From Cymodocea nodosa (taxonomy: Eukaryota > Streptophyta > Magnoliopsida > Alismatales > Cymodoceaceae), in the NCBI GenBank assembly GCA_036874045.1, contig CM072335.1, positions 12,048,001-12,112,000 of the forward strand: a stretch of 64,000 nucleotides of DNA, written 5' to 3'. Under the pieces are notes generated by a model, which did no database searches, was not told the origin of the DNA, and was given only the letters and a program-made list of their open reading frames with translations. Positions 33,410 to 46,006 of this stretch are shown here, piece by piece. Position numbers and translations under genes: made by a program. Numbering within the stretch: position 1 is the stretch's first letter; the number at the start of each line of letters is the position of its first letter.

Positions 33410-36104
33410 TCAAGGATACCTAAGATCCTAATCAGATATAAGATTATTAATTGAAAGCTCGATAAATGGGTACATTAGAAAGCTTTTGTATGATTCAAGC
33501 TTTTCAAATTAACTTTTAAAGTAAAAATATACACATACCATTCTAAAAAGATAAAAGTGTTTTGTGAAAATACAGAAATTTTTTGAATCTAGTATATTTT
33601 CTGTTATCTAAGATTATTGAAGTATGAATCTAGATTAGACTTTTGAAGTTGTTTATTTGAGATACAATTCATTATTCTTCTTATTTTAATCATATTGAGT
33701 TGAATTGAGTTTTAATTCGTATGTAATTGAAATTTATTCTGGAAATCATATTGGAAAATTCAGGATAATAGATATTTGAAAAGAAAAAAAGATAATATAA
33801 TTACCACCTATGTGATGCTAATATATTTTGTATGTAATTTACATATGTTTTAAATATATTTGCGGGTTGGAGAGGAGAAAACAATGTTAAATTAGATTAC
33901 TAAATTAATATAAAATATCTTTAGATTAATCTAATCTATGTATTCTAAAGATACAAAATGAAAAATTAGTTTTAGCACTTTAGAAAGACCAATTAGTAGA
34001 TCTTAGTAGTTTGCTAAGAGACTAGCAAAAGTTAAGTATGGGGGAAGTATTTAGAATAAAAAATTGCATAATATTAAGGGTTAAATAATAGTTAATTGCA
34101 TAATATTTAGCTTATCATATGAGAATTAAACTATTATGTTATAATTGCACTATTATATGCTTTAATGAAAGAATTTGCATAATTTCAAGGAATTAGTGTT
34201 TAATTAAGTATATTTCTACATTGTTGGTGAGTTACAAACTTTGAAATTCTTAAGTATCCAAATTGTCTATTATTTTGGAAATTTATATTTCATGTACCAA
34301 ACAGTTATGTTTTAAACATTTAAAGAATATTTTATTATTTCCTAGAGTACACGTGTCGTGATCTAAAAACTTGATTTAAGTGTGGTTTTATAGTATTAAG
34401 TATGATCTATTTTATTTGCATATATTTATATCATGTACAGGTGTACAGTAACAACTCATTGAGTTAGTGTTCTTTTTGTTGAAAGATCATGTGCCAACTC
34501 GTTAAGTTACAAGTTTAAAGGTGTAAAAAAATCACATGAGAATTTGTTGAGTTAGCGAGTAAAAACTGTAAGTTGTATATCTGAACTCGTTAAGTTAGAT
34601 TGATGCACGTGTTGAATTTAAATGCTTTATTATGTCACGTGAGCTACACATGTATAACTTGTTAAGTTAGCATAATTATACACGTTGAATTACTTGAATA
34701 TACACTAAGGTAACACATTGTGTTAGTGTTATAAGCTTATAAGTTATTTCTTTATCGTACGTGTTTTATAGTTAAGTCAATGAAGTAAGTTCATTGAGTT
34801 ACACTAACTCCACGGACCATTTATTTTCTAACATGCCACTGTAGTAGTTGCAGAAATAAGAAATTTGAAGGAAAACCATAATTGCACGTATCACGTAGGA
34901 ATTCACTCGTGGAATGAAGAAGAAATCACCATCGTTGATGTGAATGAAAGAAATCCAACCAATCATTTAAGCAAAAGCAGTTACTACTAAAAGAAATATA
35001 AAATAATAGGAGAAAGACGAAAAAATGTGTGCTGTATGGGTAGAGAACCACGCTAACTGTAGGAAGCATCAGAAGTTCTTTGAAACTCCACACTACCACC
35101 AAAATCACAAACCATCGAAGGTCTGTGAAGATACTTTCCGGATGTTGGGTTGATTTCGAAACACAGTGACTAACAACCACTATAAGGAGTGATCGTAGGG
35201 AAGTCATTTTCACCAAGCACTAACTTGTATTTTAGGAGATCGTAAATCTTCTAACCTTGGTTTCGAGTTGATGCTAATATGCTAAAGAGGAGATCAACTT
35301 ACAATTCTTAGTTTGTGATTCTATAAGGAGAGGAGGTATGATTGTAAGTGATTAAATTTTCAGTGTTGTAATCACGTCGTATGTAATGACGGAAGTTTTT
35401 ACTATTAATAGAGATTTTTACATTTCACCTTTCGCTCATCTTCAAGAACATATCAAAACAAAAATACCAAAAACAACTAATTATATGTGTTTACATTTAT
35501 TATTAAAATGTTGTATTGTTTGTTTTATATTGTGATTAATGTTATCATTATCATTATTGTGATTGTTTTTATGTTTGTTTGATTCAAAAAAATAGAAAAT
35601 AGTTTTATTGTTTACTAAAATTGATTCGTCCCACGTACTTAAAGATTTTAATGGTTACTATTTGAAATATTTGAATATTAGTGTTGCTTAATGACAAATC
35701 TCAGATTAACTAATATTAAAGTGTTTAATTGATGTTATTTACATTCTGTGGAATCGCTCAATGGTTGGCCAAATTCCTTTGTGAATAACAGTATTTAACT
35801 GGAAAGGTAAGTTCGTGGAGTTAACTTAAGTCTATGAAGTTAATCTATTGAGTTAATCATAACTCCATGAACTAAAGTTAACTGTAACTCAACAGAGTGC
35901 ACATATATAAACTCCAATATAAAAATCAGAATAGTATACAATTCTTACTCAATCTCTGTAGGATCGACCTATACTTGTATACAAATACAATATACATGAT
36001 GCACTTATAGTTAAAATACGAATTAGATTTAATATTTGATTTGTGTGAAATGTTGTTTGTTTACTTCTAAAAGAATTCATTAATATAAGCATAAAAAATA
36101 AATC
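33410..36104 (+). mobile_element. 3' end of a third Athila element: 3' UTR, polypurine tract and LTR 3
   Basis: 33410-34047 parallels 13915-14576 and ends in the same purine tract (GTATGGGGGAAG). The LTR starts at 34048 with TATTTAG (TG decayed to TA) and runs to about 36104. Its U3 differs from LTR 1: the CACGTGTC triplication is missing, and a GTTGAGTTA / AACTCGTTAAG-rich segment fills 34440-34830. A TATA-like AAATATAAAA at about 34994 is kept. No coding sequence precedes it, so the element is truncated at its 5' side. It separates the divergent CDKB2 and NTR genes. Confidence 0.78.
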
Positions 36105-36546
36105 AAACAAGTTTCTGATTTAACTTTTCACAATCAAACAGCTATTGAAGATGAAGTCATTAAAGTTATGTGTCATTTTTGCAAAGAATCTAACTTGAGA
36201 GTTGAAGCCTAAAAGATGATCTTTGTATTTTGTGAAATAAAGAGAGAAGATTGAATGAGTATTAATTATGAAAAAAATTCTAACCTTGTTCTCTATTTAT
36301 AGATTTTTCCATTACCATTCCTCTCTCCCTTTCATTCCTTCTCTTCTCCTTTTTTTTTTCCTTTTTTTACTGTTGGTTTCAACGTTTGTTTTTTATGAAT
36401 GTTATTTAAAAGTTTATTTTTTACGAATGTTGAAATAACATTCATTTTTACGAACTTCTTTATTTCATTTTTACCTTTGGTTTCAACATTCACTTTTTTT
36501 ACGAACATTGAAAACAATGTTTGTTTTTAAATTTTAACGAAATTAC
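36105..36546. other. AT-rich stretch with ACGAATGTT/AACATTCGT repeats
   Basis: From about 36380 to 36530 the motif ACGAATGTTG and its relatives recur four or five times, interleaved with TTTTTTACGAA. No gene is seen. Confidence 0.35.
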
Positions 36547-36672
36547 GAATATGGGCTAGGCCTAAATTGACTCACAGGCCAACCTAGCCCAACCTAATTT
36601 AAAAAATTGGGTCAAGCCAGACTAGCCCATAATGGGTTGGCCTGCACTGACCTGGCCTAATTGACACCTCTA
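36547..36672. mobile_element. Possible hAT-type element terminus
   Basis: GGGCTAGGCC / GGCCAACCTAGCCC / GGGTTGGCCTG repeats end in GGCCTAATTGACACCTCTA. Read from the end this is TAGAGGTGTCAATTAGGCC, the form of many plant hAT terminal repeats with GC-rich subterminal repeats. The matching left end was not found, so element limits are unknown. Confidence 0.35.
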
Positions 36673-37105
36673 CATTGAACCTTTAGGTAGTGTTATATAA
36701 GGACTTATTTTGCCTAATTCCAAAGATGCCCATGTAACTTAATAGAAATAATTATATCCAAACTTATGATAACACAAGAAGGAAATGTTAGACATAAATA
36801 TTTAAAACAATCATAAAGATAAATGTGTGGCCATGATATGCATTTGTGTTTCATTGAAATGCAAGAATCAAAGTAGAGTCTCATTTATGCATTATTTAAT
36901 CAATTAACTCATTAATCATGCATGTTTCCTAAAATGTAATACATGAAATTTAAGTTAAAAATTTATAAATATAAAACTTAAAAGCACAAGATGCATGAAT
37001 TATGTATGTGAAAAATGTAGAAATTATGACTCTACAATACACATGAATAGGCATAAAAGTAAATTAACATGAGATGATATGCATTAATATGTAATAATAA
37101 GCAAC

Positions 37106-37208
37106 AATTCTAAATGTCAATGATCTATTTTAAGTGTATGTATTTGTTTTAAGTGTTGTATATGCGAATTCTAATATATGAGAACATCGATCATTGACAT
37201 TTAGAATT
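37106..37208. repeat. Perfect 20-bp inverted repeat, 63-base loop
   Basis: AATTCTAAATGTCAATGATC (37106-37125) is the exact reverse complement of 37189-37208. The loop holds two TTTTAAGTGT repeats. No coding sequence overlaps. It could be a tiny foldback element or a small-RNA hairpin; neither is proven. Confidence 0.7.
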
Positions 37209-38248
37209 TTTTTTGAAATACAATTTTCACAACTCAACACTATTTACAATTTTTCAGATTTTTGGAAATTTTACCATCATCCTTGAGCTTTTCCTTCAAC
37301 TATATTTTCTTCAGTTTTGCTTGACTCCATTTTTGGCCATTGTTTGAGTTTCTACATTTTGAGTTCTTGCATCTTCCTTGTTATTATTTATTTTTGTTTG
37401 GTCTTGTATTGCATCACCATAATTCCTGTAATATACTCATGAATATATATATCTTACCAAATATTTATTATTAAGTTTTGTATCGTTACAGTCAATCTAA
37501 GAAATATTTTCCTTAGAAATATATGTAGTTTAATAGAAGATTCCACTACATATAGAAATACATGGAAGAATGAATTTATGTGGTTGATTCCACCTGGTAG
37601 AATTACAACTCTTATTGTTATTATTATATTTTTCATTTTACATATTAGAATCAACAAACAGACAACAACCCAAAGTTTTTTTTCTCTAATTTTTTGGTTT
37701 AATCTGGCTTTTAAGATGAAGATGGTTCAATCCAATTCCAAAATGTCTCAATATGTATAATTTGATTTATGGTTCTTACTGTAATCAAATCAAACAATAT
37801 ATGTAGCCGTTAGTAAAACGCGCGACATAAAAAGGAAAAGAGAGAGAATCGTTAAAAAAAGAGAAATGAATGAAACGAAGGTGACATTAATTTGGCTATC
37901 GAAATAAACGTTAATTAATACTATTGATATTTTCTGTTGAAATCCAACTCTTCGAACAGCTGCTCGATTAGTATTTCGGTAAGAAAAAATATTAATATCA
38001 ATGGTACGCATGATATTTAAAAAAATTAAATGATAATGTCAAATTTTAACGTTGTGGACAGTATCGATGTCTCTTATCTCCCTTTTCTTATCAAGGAATT
38101 TCTTACCTTTTAGCTATTTTTTAAACTCTGGTGCATGTAACCGTGAACGATGACAATGACAGCTCGATTTAGTACACCAAGAGGGTTGTTTGAACGGATT
38201 AATTGCCATAATTATTCGGTAATTATATATATGTACATCGTTGATGAG

Positions 38249-38287
<39 letters not shown>

Positions 38288-38290
38288 TAT
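38249..38290. repeat. (TA)n microsatellite
   Basis: About 20 TA dinucleotides with one CA interruption, ~790 bp upstream of the NTR coding start. Confidence 0.9.
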
Positions 38291-38705
38291 GGGTTTGGAT
38301 TTTAAATTTATATTAAATAAATTTTATTCAATTAAAGTATTTAAATATAATTATAACTTATTAAATTATCTACCTTAATAAGTAAAATATTATTTAAAAA
38401 TAATTTTACACGTTAACTTATATAACATAATGATTAATTATCATAATTAAAGAATTAAAATATCTTAAAAAATTTCAAATGATTTAAATTGAAAGTCTCC
38501 GAAAATCACTATAAATCAAAAGATTTTTAATTTAAGTATTACTAACCTCAACAACCTCAACTAACTTAAAGACCTAACAAATTATTCTAAGATATCATCT
38601 ATAAGATTAAATAGTTTATTTATTTTTAAATAATCTCTTTAAGAACATATGAAAAGAAAGAAAACTTAAATTAATGGTTTTATTTCTTTCTCCTCCTCTT
38701 GGACG

Positions 38706-38813
38706 ATGAAATGGAACCCTGAAACATCTCTCTCTTTGCAGAATACCGATCTCATGTCGCCGGAACATCTGTGGCAAGGTTGGACACGGCTCAACTCAAA
38801 ATTCAAGTTTTGA
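38706..38813 (+). CDS. Possible 35-codon upstream ORF
   Basis: ATG at 38706 opens a 35-codon frame (MKWNPETSLSLQNTDLMSPE at its start) ending TGA at 38811-38813, in a pyrimidine-rich region 267 bp before the NTR ATG. It could be an upstream ORF in a long 5' UTR or simply chance. There is no recognisable domain. Confidence 0.2.
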   Translation: MKWNPETSLSLQNTDLMSPEHLWQGWTRLNSKFKF

Positions 38814-39079
38814 CAAGAAGTTTACGTCAGATGTAAAATGTCAAAGTCTAAACTCAGACAAAAAGTGCAACTTCTGATATTTCAGATTCATGAAATTTCT
38901 CGCCTATTTATTGGTAATACATAAAATATACCATATCGAAAAAATCCATGGAGGTTCATTTCTGTCCATGGGACCAAAACTATTCTCAAACACAGCCTTA
39001 CGTGAAAGATTTTATAAATGGTTCCAACCCAGCCCAGCCCGCCCACCGTCCACCACGTTGAAAAGGCTTCCACCGGGCC

Positions 39080-40145
39080 ATGAACCGCGTCTTCTCCAAG
39101 CTAACCTCCCTTCTCCGCAAGCTTCCCAACGCCGCCGCAGCTTCCTCCTTCGCCGCCGCCAACGCCTCCACTGCTAACGCCGCCTCATCCCCCAAGCACG
39201 TCCCCCATTCGACCACTCCTTCCATCATGGACAACCGCCCCAAGATACTCAACACTAGCGTATGCATCATTGGCAGTGGCCCCGCCGCCCACACGGCCGC
39301 CATCTACACCGCCCGGGCCGAGCTCCACCCCGTCTTGTTCGAGGGATGGCTCGCAAACGATATTGCTGCCGGCGGCCAGCTCACCACCACCTCTGAGGTA
39401 GAGAATTACCCCGGATTCCCCGAGGGAATCGGAGGGCTCGAGCTCACCGACAAGTTCCGAGCGCAGTCCGTCAGGTTCGGTACGCAGATCATCACCGAGA
39501 CGGTGTCCTCCATCGATTTCTCCTCCCGGCCCTTAACCGTGGTCGCCGATTCCACCACTGTCAAGGCTGACTCCGTCATCGTCGCTACCGGCGCAGTGGC
39601 GCGCAGGCTCAAGTTCCCAGGGTCGGAAGAGTTCTGGAACAGAGGGATTTCGGCGTGCGCGGTATGCGATGGAGCCGCGCCGATTTTCCGGAATAAGCCG
39701 ATTGCGGTCGTGGGTGGTGGGGACTCGGCGATGGAGGAGGCGAACTTCTTGACCAAGTACGGGTCGAAGGTCTATATTGTACACAGGAGGGACACGTTCC
39801 GGGCGTCGAAGATCATGCAGGCGAGGGCGTTGGAGAACCCTAAGATTGAGGTCATCTGGAACTCACAGGTGGTGGAGGCGCATGGTGGGGAAACGGGGGC
39901 GTTGAGTGGCTTGAAGGTAAAGAATTCCGTGACTGGGGAGGTGAAGGATGTTAAGGTCTCGGGTCTGTTCTTTGCCATTGGGCACGAGCCAGCGACAAAA
40001 TTTCTCAATGGGCAGCTGGAGTTGGATTCGGAAGGGTATGTCGTCACCAAGCCTGGGACAACAGAAACTAGCGTTAGGGGCGTGTTTGCTGCTGGTGATG
40101 TGCAGGATAAGAAGTACAGGCAGGCCATCACTGCTGCTGGAACGG
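39080..40145 (+). CDS. NTR: NADPH-thioredoxin reductase, exon 1 of 2
   Basis: Encodes residues 1-355 plus the first base of codon 356. Residues 1-49 are basic, Ala/Ser-rich and lack acidic residues ([20 protein letters not shown]), like a mitochondrial presequence. Met50 ([11 protein letters not shown]) aligns with the start of cytosolic forms, so dual targeting is plausible. The FAD motif is IGSGPAA (64-70), the redox centre ACAVCD (Cys193/Cys196), the NADPH motif [11 protein letters not shown] (211-221), HRRDTFRAS (235-243), and the second FAD motif VFAAGD (335-340). It reduces thioredoxin h/o with NADPH. The exon is strongly GC-rich with no stop. It ends ACGG|GTTAGT at 40145, and the final residues are on exon 2 at 62348, giving 378 aa. 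Distinct from chloroplast NTRC, which has a fused thioredoxin domain. Confidence 0.95.
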
Positions 40146-40525
40146 GTTAGTGCATCATATATCTATTAGCTGTTTAATCCTAAAAAGTGATATATTTGCC
40201 CATGTGATTAGCGTAGCCGAGGCTATTGTTTGAGAATCTAGTAGTGCAATCATTGATCAAAGATTGTTGATGTCTTCTTTTAGGTCGTAACCACTTGCCG
40301 ATCTGTTGCATAATATCTTAAACCAATGCTTTTCTTGTATGATGCACTTGGTTGATACCTTGCCAAAGTTGAAATGTCAAGTCTTCTTTTCATTTATTTT
40401 TAAATTTTAGCATGTAGCAGTGGTGAAAGTGTGCCAACCATGGGAATCAATTGTTGTTTAGGGTGACAATAAGGTATTGTATGCTGCTTAAAAAAAAGGT
40501 ATTATATGAACTACAAAATTACATA

Positions 40526-40679
40526 TGTTAAGTTATAAGTAGTTTACTATATTGTACTGTAGGATCATTATTAGTCTATTGTAGTCCATGATTACTTGTA
40601 TATGACCTTGTATATCATTCTTGTACACTATACAACAATTATCAAAAGGAGAACTAAGGTTTTTCCAGCCTCACACTCA
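40526..40679 (+). repeat. Copia 5' LTR (~154 bp)
   Basis: TGTTAAG...CTCA; aligns with 51235-51387 with few differences. Short LTRs of this size are unusual but known in copia lineages. Confidence 0.85.
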
Positions 40680-41269
40680 ATTTGGTATTAGAGCAGTTGA
40701 AATCACCATCGTTTGTCCACTCTCACTGTTTTTCATCATTTAAACCCCTTTCTCACTGATGCACAAATCTATGTCGTGTGTCCTCTAGTCTCCATCAGTT
40801 TCTGCTCGCACCTTCCACCAATCCAAACACACATCTTCTGTCTAGAGCTCCTTTCGTTTTTTTTCACTTGGTCGTTTAGACACACGTCTTCCATCTAGCC
40901 TTTCTCCGTTGACCACCTTCTCTTGTTCTACTAGCTATTCTTTCCAACAATGCTTAGTTGCTGTCTCTTATCCTGCACGGTTTCCTTCTCTAGTAGTGTT
41001 TGACTGCTATTTCCCGTCTTGCTCGATCGTCCTCTCCAACAGTGCTTGACATTGCATTCCAGGATTGTCCTCCAGTGTTGATCATACATCTTAGTAACAA
41101 CTCTCCATTGAACCAAAATAGGACAGACCTCATGGCCAACCAAAAAAGAAAAGAAAAAAAAAGAGAAACTCTCTATTGGACTCCTTTAATGTTGACCGAT
41201 GAAATCTTGTGCACCAATCCACCCATCTTTAGTACTGTTTTATTGCTATGAACATGACTTCTAAAGACA

Positions 41270-41768
41270 TGTTCAACAAGAATTTCCTTGGCATTACAGA
41301 AAAACTTAATGATTAAAACTACCTCTTATGGGCTCAAAGCTTGGAGACCATTCTTGAAGGATATCATTGCGAAGATCATCTCTACAACCCTCCACCAGAT
41401 GTTTAGGATGATACCTACAAGGATTGGAAGGTAGATGATGTAGTGATTATTTTTTGGATGCTTTCCAACATGGAACCCACTATAGCATGGGGAGTTGCCA
41501 TGTTACACCCTGTTAAGAGGATTTAGGATAGTTTATGAAAAACCTATGGCCATGATAAAAATATTTTTAAGGTTTTTCAAGTATATGAGCAAATTTTTAC
41601 CTTAAAGCAAGGTGAAAGAACATGCTAGGAACATTACTATATCCTTTGTGAGTTGATTGATGAACTCAACTATTATCAACCTCCCACCACAAATTTGACT
41701 ATATTTTGCAGATACCGTGAGGAGCTTGCTGTTGTTAGTTTTCTCACTAATGCCAACCTTGAGGTAGC
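41270..41768 (+). pseudogene. Copia gag, N-terminal part
   Basis: Reading through stops: NYLLWAQSLETILEGYHCED, VVIIFWMLSNMEP, DKNIFKVFQVYEQIFTLKQG, HYYILCELIDELNYYQPP and VVSFLTNANLEVA, which is the order of copia gag core motifs. The frame is cut at 41768 where TGTTTAGAGTG of an Athila LTR begins. The zinc knuckle is missing. Confidence 0.75.
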
Positions 41769-42465
41769 TGTTTAGAGTGAAAATGTGCACAATGTTAAGA
41801 CTTAATGAACGGTTAATAATATGTTATTTAGCTTATCAAATAGAAATTATACTAGTATGTTACATTTATTTAAATCTAAAACTTAATTGAAGAATATGCA
41901 TAATTTAAAGGAATTAACGTTAACTATCATTTTGAAATTATTGCAAAAATTTCCTTTATACATATTATTAAATGTTATTTACACCTAGGTAGTACATAAA
42001 TCGTTCTATTTCATGTTTATTATACTAAACTATAGGAATGAACTGAATCTGTAGAGTTATTGCATAACCCAATGGATCTAGTTCGTTAAGTTAGCAATTA
42101 ATTTAATGAAATTAGTCTGTTGAGTTATATTAACTTCACGTACCAGTTATTATATCCAATGTATGATAATGAGCAGTTATAGGAATTACATTAGAAAACT
42201 ATGTTATATGATTTATATTCATGATATCTGTCGTGGAATGAAGAACAACCATTGATGTATAGGAAAGAAAAATCTAACTAGCCATTTTGATACCAATAGT
42301 TGTTATTGAAAAGAAATATAAAAGGATTGAAAAAAATCAAGAACAAAGGAGGGAAGGAATGCTTACTAAAGAGAGTGTTGGACGTTCCTTGAGATATCAT
42401 TCTTCTATTGTGTCACAAGAAGGAAATGTTTCTTTACCAAGCATCAATTTATTTCTCCAACTTAT
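41769..42465 (+). repeat. Athila LTR 5, 3'-truncated, nested in copia gag
   Basis: Starts TGTTTAGAGTGAAAATGTGC and follows the LTR 1 pattern (TTTAGCTTATCA, GTTGAGTTATATTAACTTCACG, AAGAAATATAAAAGG near 42309, TTTCTTTACCAAGC near 42430). It then breaks off and joins pol-end sequence at about 42470. The U5 half, PBS, gag and most of pol are missing at this junction. Confidence 0.72.
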
Positions 42466-42469
42466 ATGG

Positions 42470-42590
42470 AAAAATCAGAATATATTTAAAGTTAATGGAC
42501 AAAGACTTTGACTTATCTTTAAATTTTAAAAATATATTTAGAATTAGAGAGGAAGTGAGATTGGAAGATTATCCAAAGCCTATTACTTAA
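42470..42590 (+). pseudogene. Athila pol C-terminus (second element)
   Basis: NQNIFKVNGQRL (42476 on) matches the pol terminus at about 10275-10310, followed in a second frame by FRIREEVRLEDYP and a stop near 42590. It is joined directly to the truncated LTR. Confidence 0.7.
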
Positions 42591-43239
42591 TTTAGATAAA
42601 AAAATAAATATAAAAAGAAGAAGCAAGAACTAAAAACTATATATTATAAACAAAATGTATAGAAGTATTTTGTATGTTTGTCTTAGTTTTATTTTCTTTT
42701 AGTGTGTATCAATATAGTTTATTTTGTCTAATATAAATATATATATATATATATAATATAATTTCTAAGTGAAGTTTGTTGAGTTACTTAATTCAATGGA
42801 CTTAAATCAATGAAGTTAGTCTGTTGAGTTAGTGTGTAACTTGACAGAGTAGAAGGGTAAATAAACGAAGTTAGTTTGTTGAGTTAACATATAACTCAAT
42901 AGAGTAGTACGGTCACACTATACTTAATACTTGGGTAGGAAATTGTCTGTTAATCCGCCTAGGACTTAATACATATATTTAACCATTAAGACTGTACTTT
43001 GGGGGTTTATTACTTTAAAAACATTTGAAATCTCGCATTTCTTGAGAAGACTACCTCCATGTTATTTGATAACTTAATGAAGTCAAAATGGAACCAAGTT
43101 GGTGGGATGAGGTCGACACAATTGTATTTCTCAAAAAGCCCAAGGATTAACATTCATAGAAGAAAATTCAAAACAAAACAAGGGAGAAAGAACTTCAAGT
43201 GGTAGAAGAACAAATTTTCATTTTACACAGAAGATGGTA

Positions 43240-44172
43240 AATTTAAATGTAAAACCCCTTAGTTTATTAGAGATGAGGATGAAAGTGGTAACCGAGACTG
43301 TAGTGAATAAAGAAAGAAAAATTTGACTAAAAAATGAGGTTACCTTAGAACTAATAAGGTGTAAAGCTAAGTTATGGTTTCTTTAGTAAATGGTGTATGT
43401 TGTGGGAAGACACACTAAAGAGAAGGAATAGATGGAACTCCTAACGTAGAAGGAAGGGCTGAGGGAGGAAGTACAATTTTACTACCCAGAAATAGATGTA
43501 GTAGGGGTAGAATTTTATAATTTAGTTTAGCTCTGTAAAGATCAAGGAGTAGATGAACCAATGACTTTAGCCAAAACCAGTATATTATATGATGATATGA
43601 TGAGAAAAAGGGTCGAAGAACAATTGAAGACTTATTACAAAATTAAAGTAAAAGATTATTATATAGAGATAGGATTATCGAAGATCTCTGTACAACAAAA
43701 AGATGAAGTAAAACCTTTTAGACTAGTTGAAATTATAGAAGAGGAAGCACCATTGGCTCCTACAGAAAAAGAGGAGCCAAAAATTTTTGTAGAAGGATGA
43801 AAGAAACCTATTTTTATAGATTTAGTGTCCTTTGAAGAGGAGGAAAGAGAATAGTAGCATGAACAACAAAATTTGAAGGAAGAAGAAGAAGACCAAACAG
43901 TAGCTACTAGGCCTTAGATTGCACCATCTTCTTCCATTGACTCAGAGAAGGCACTGATAGTGGAATTCAGTGAAGAAAAAGAGGAGGAAGAAATAGAAAA
44001 AGAAGAAATAGAAAAAGAGAGTTTTGAAGATTCTAGTGAACAAGATGAAACTCTCCAAGACCTCTTAGAACAATTAAAGAAGAGAAGTCTGAAGAGTGCT
44101 GTAAGCTCTCCATCATTATTAAGAGAGGAAGAACAAGAGTATGAAGCTCTGAGTGTTTTGTCCTCATGGTAG
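43240..44172 (+). pseudogene. Acidic/coiled-coil ORF, second Athila element
   Basis: The counterpart of 11100-11963: VVNKERKI, then AKTSILYDDMMRKRVEEQLK, IFIDLVSFEEEERE and a long Glu/Lys stretch (FSEEKEEEEIEKEEIEKE). Stops and frame changes abound. Similarity in order and composition to the first copy supports a genuine family ORF of unknown role. Confidence 0.5.
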
Positions 44173-44389
44173 TAACCAAAGCAAAGGGAGGAAGAAGTGC
44201 AAGGACAGCCCCTACAGGAACAAGAAAATTTGGATAAGTTCCTTAACAATTCCAATAATATATTATTTATTTTAGGAGTCAGGAAGTTTATGCAAAATGT
44301 CAAGAAATTAAGAGGCATGATATTATTTATAATAGACCTATAAATTGGATGGGAATGAAAACATTTTAGAATTATTATTTTAAGGCTTA

Positions 44390-45080
44390 TTGGGCATAAT
44401 TCCAAAGACTAATAGGCATGTATTTGAAAATATCGTGCTCTATTTTTATGTAAACTTAAGAGAAGAGGATGACATCTTGGTGTTAAATATGGATATTAAG
44501 ATCACGCTCGAGCTCTTTTATAATACCTTAAGACTTAAAAATGAAGGAATAGAAATTCTGAAAGTTACAATTACCACTAAATGGATAGAACAAGAAATAA
44601 AACAATGCTTGACCATTAATCCTCATGTGTCATTGTTGAACCAGATGAAATAAGGAAAGATACATATGGTTACAAACATTTTATTGAAGACTTTCTATCA
44701 GAGATAAGACCATGATATTGAATTAAGTTAGTTTGTTAAATTGACTACTTATGCAGTTGTAAATAGAATTTAGATAAATTTGTATTAAATATTCTTCTCA
44801 AAGATTAAATCTGTAAAGAAGAAACTTTTATAGAGATTTAATATCTTTGCTGATGGTTAAGAGCATCAATTTCACTAGATGAACATCAAAGAAGATAAAA
44901 TTAAGAATCATCTCAATGAAAGAATATCAAAATTATAGAGTACAAGAAGCTATTTCTGCCACTGCTGTTGTTATTGTTGGACCTTTTAGAGCATCTTTAT
45001 CAACTACGTATAACTCAATTAGAACAATAATTGTCAAAGCTCTAAAAGGAAGTTGAAGAATTGAAGAGAGGAGAGTGAAT
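44390..45080 (+). pseudogene. Env-like ORF remnant, second Athila element
   Basis: FYVNLREEDD, ELFYNTLRLKNEG, TKWIEQEIKQCLTINPH and MVTNILLK correspond one to one with the blocks at 12066-12340, followed by an LxQLxKLxKEVEELKRG-like end at about 45060. Broken by several stops. Confidence 0.62.
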
Positions 45081-45364
45081 GTATTGAAAATTTATTTGTA
45101 TTTTGAAATGACTAAATTTTCTATAAACTGAAACTTAGATATATATATACATGTTTGAAAATTTGTTTCCTATTTAACAATAAATGTGTTGTAAACTGAA
45201 TATATGTGTATATGCTTGAAATTCACTAACTTTGAATGAGTAAATATTTGAAGGATGTTTGAATGCATTAGGGATAACACGTTTAAATGTTATTAAGTTG
45301 ATTATATGTAGATAATGGAACAAAAATAAGTTAAAATGTGAAATAAGGGTTCTAGAAAATGTCT

Positions 45365-45620
45365 AAGTGTTAACTTAACAAGGTTAGTTTGTTGAGTTAC
45401 ACGGTAACTTTACAAAGTAAGTAAAAATAAACTTATGTAGGTTTGCCAAGTTATCTATTAACTTAACGAAGTCTATGGAGTTAAAGTTTAGAAGCCTTGA
45501 GTTAGTCTGTTGAATTATCTATTAACTTAACGATGTTAGTTTGTTAAGTTAAAAGTTGAGTGTTGAAGTCACTCTGTTGAGTTAGTTTTAACTCAATGAA
45601 GTTAGTTTGTAGAGTTATTC
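45365..45620. repeat. GTTGAGTTA-type inverted-repeat cluster, second Athila element
   Basis: At least five GTTGAGTTA / GTTAACTTAACGAAG half-sites occur at the position equivalent to 13140-13360 in the first element. Confidence 0.6.
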
Positions 45621-46006
45621 AAATAGTTATCTTTTCTCCACGTGCATGACTTTTTGAATCTAGTGGTTATTAAGAAAATTAAATAAATGTTTGTAGTATG
45701 TACTTGTTAACTTAGGAGCCACAATGCATGTTCACAATGTATGTTATCATGACGTGAGTGTATCCACAATGTGGAAGAATAGTATAGAAGAAAAGTAGAG
45801 TTTCGTATGTCAAAATATCAACAGTGTAGAAAAAGTGCAACATTTGTAGGTGACTGTGGAGAGAAACAACTGGTTTAACTTCATCTATTTGGTGAAGTCA
45901 AGTATATTTAAAGCAGGAAAGGAGTGCTATAATCGGAATGTAATTTTAACTTTTTAAGATAGCTAAGTTTATGAGTACTTGAATTCGTTCTTTTAGTATT
46001 AAGAGA

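Noticed and set aside
39406-40131. Minus-strand frames of 83-119 aa inside NTR exon 1
   Set aside because: Antisense shadows of a GC-rich coding exon with biased third positions.
40146-40300. NTR gene ending in the intron at the TAG near 40148
   Set aside because: This would remove the conserved CMAAL...YLQ terminus, which is present in frame and phase at 62348-62418.
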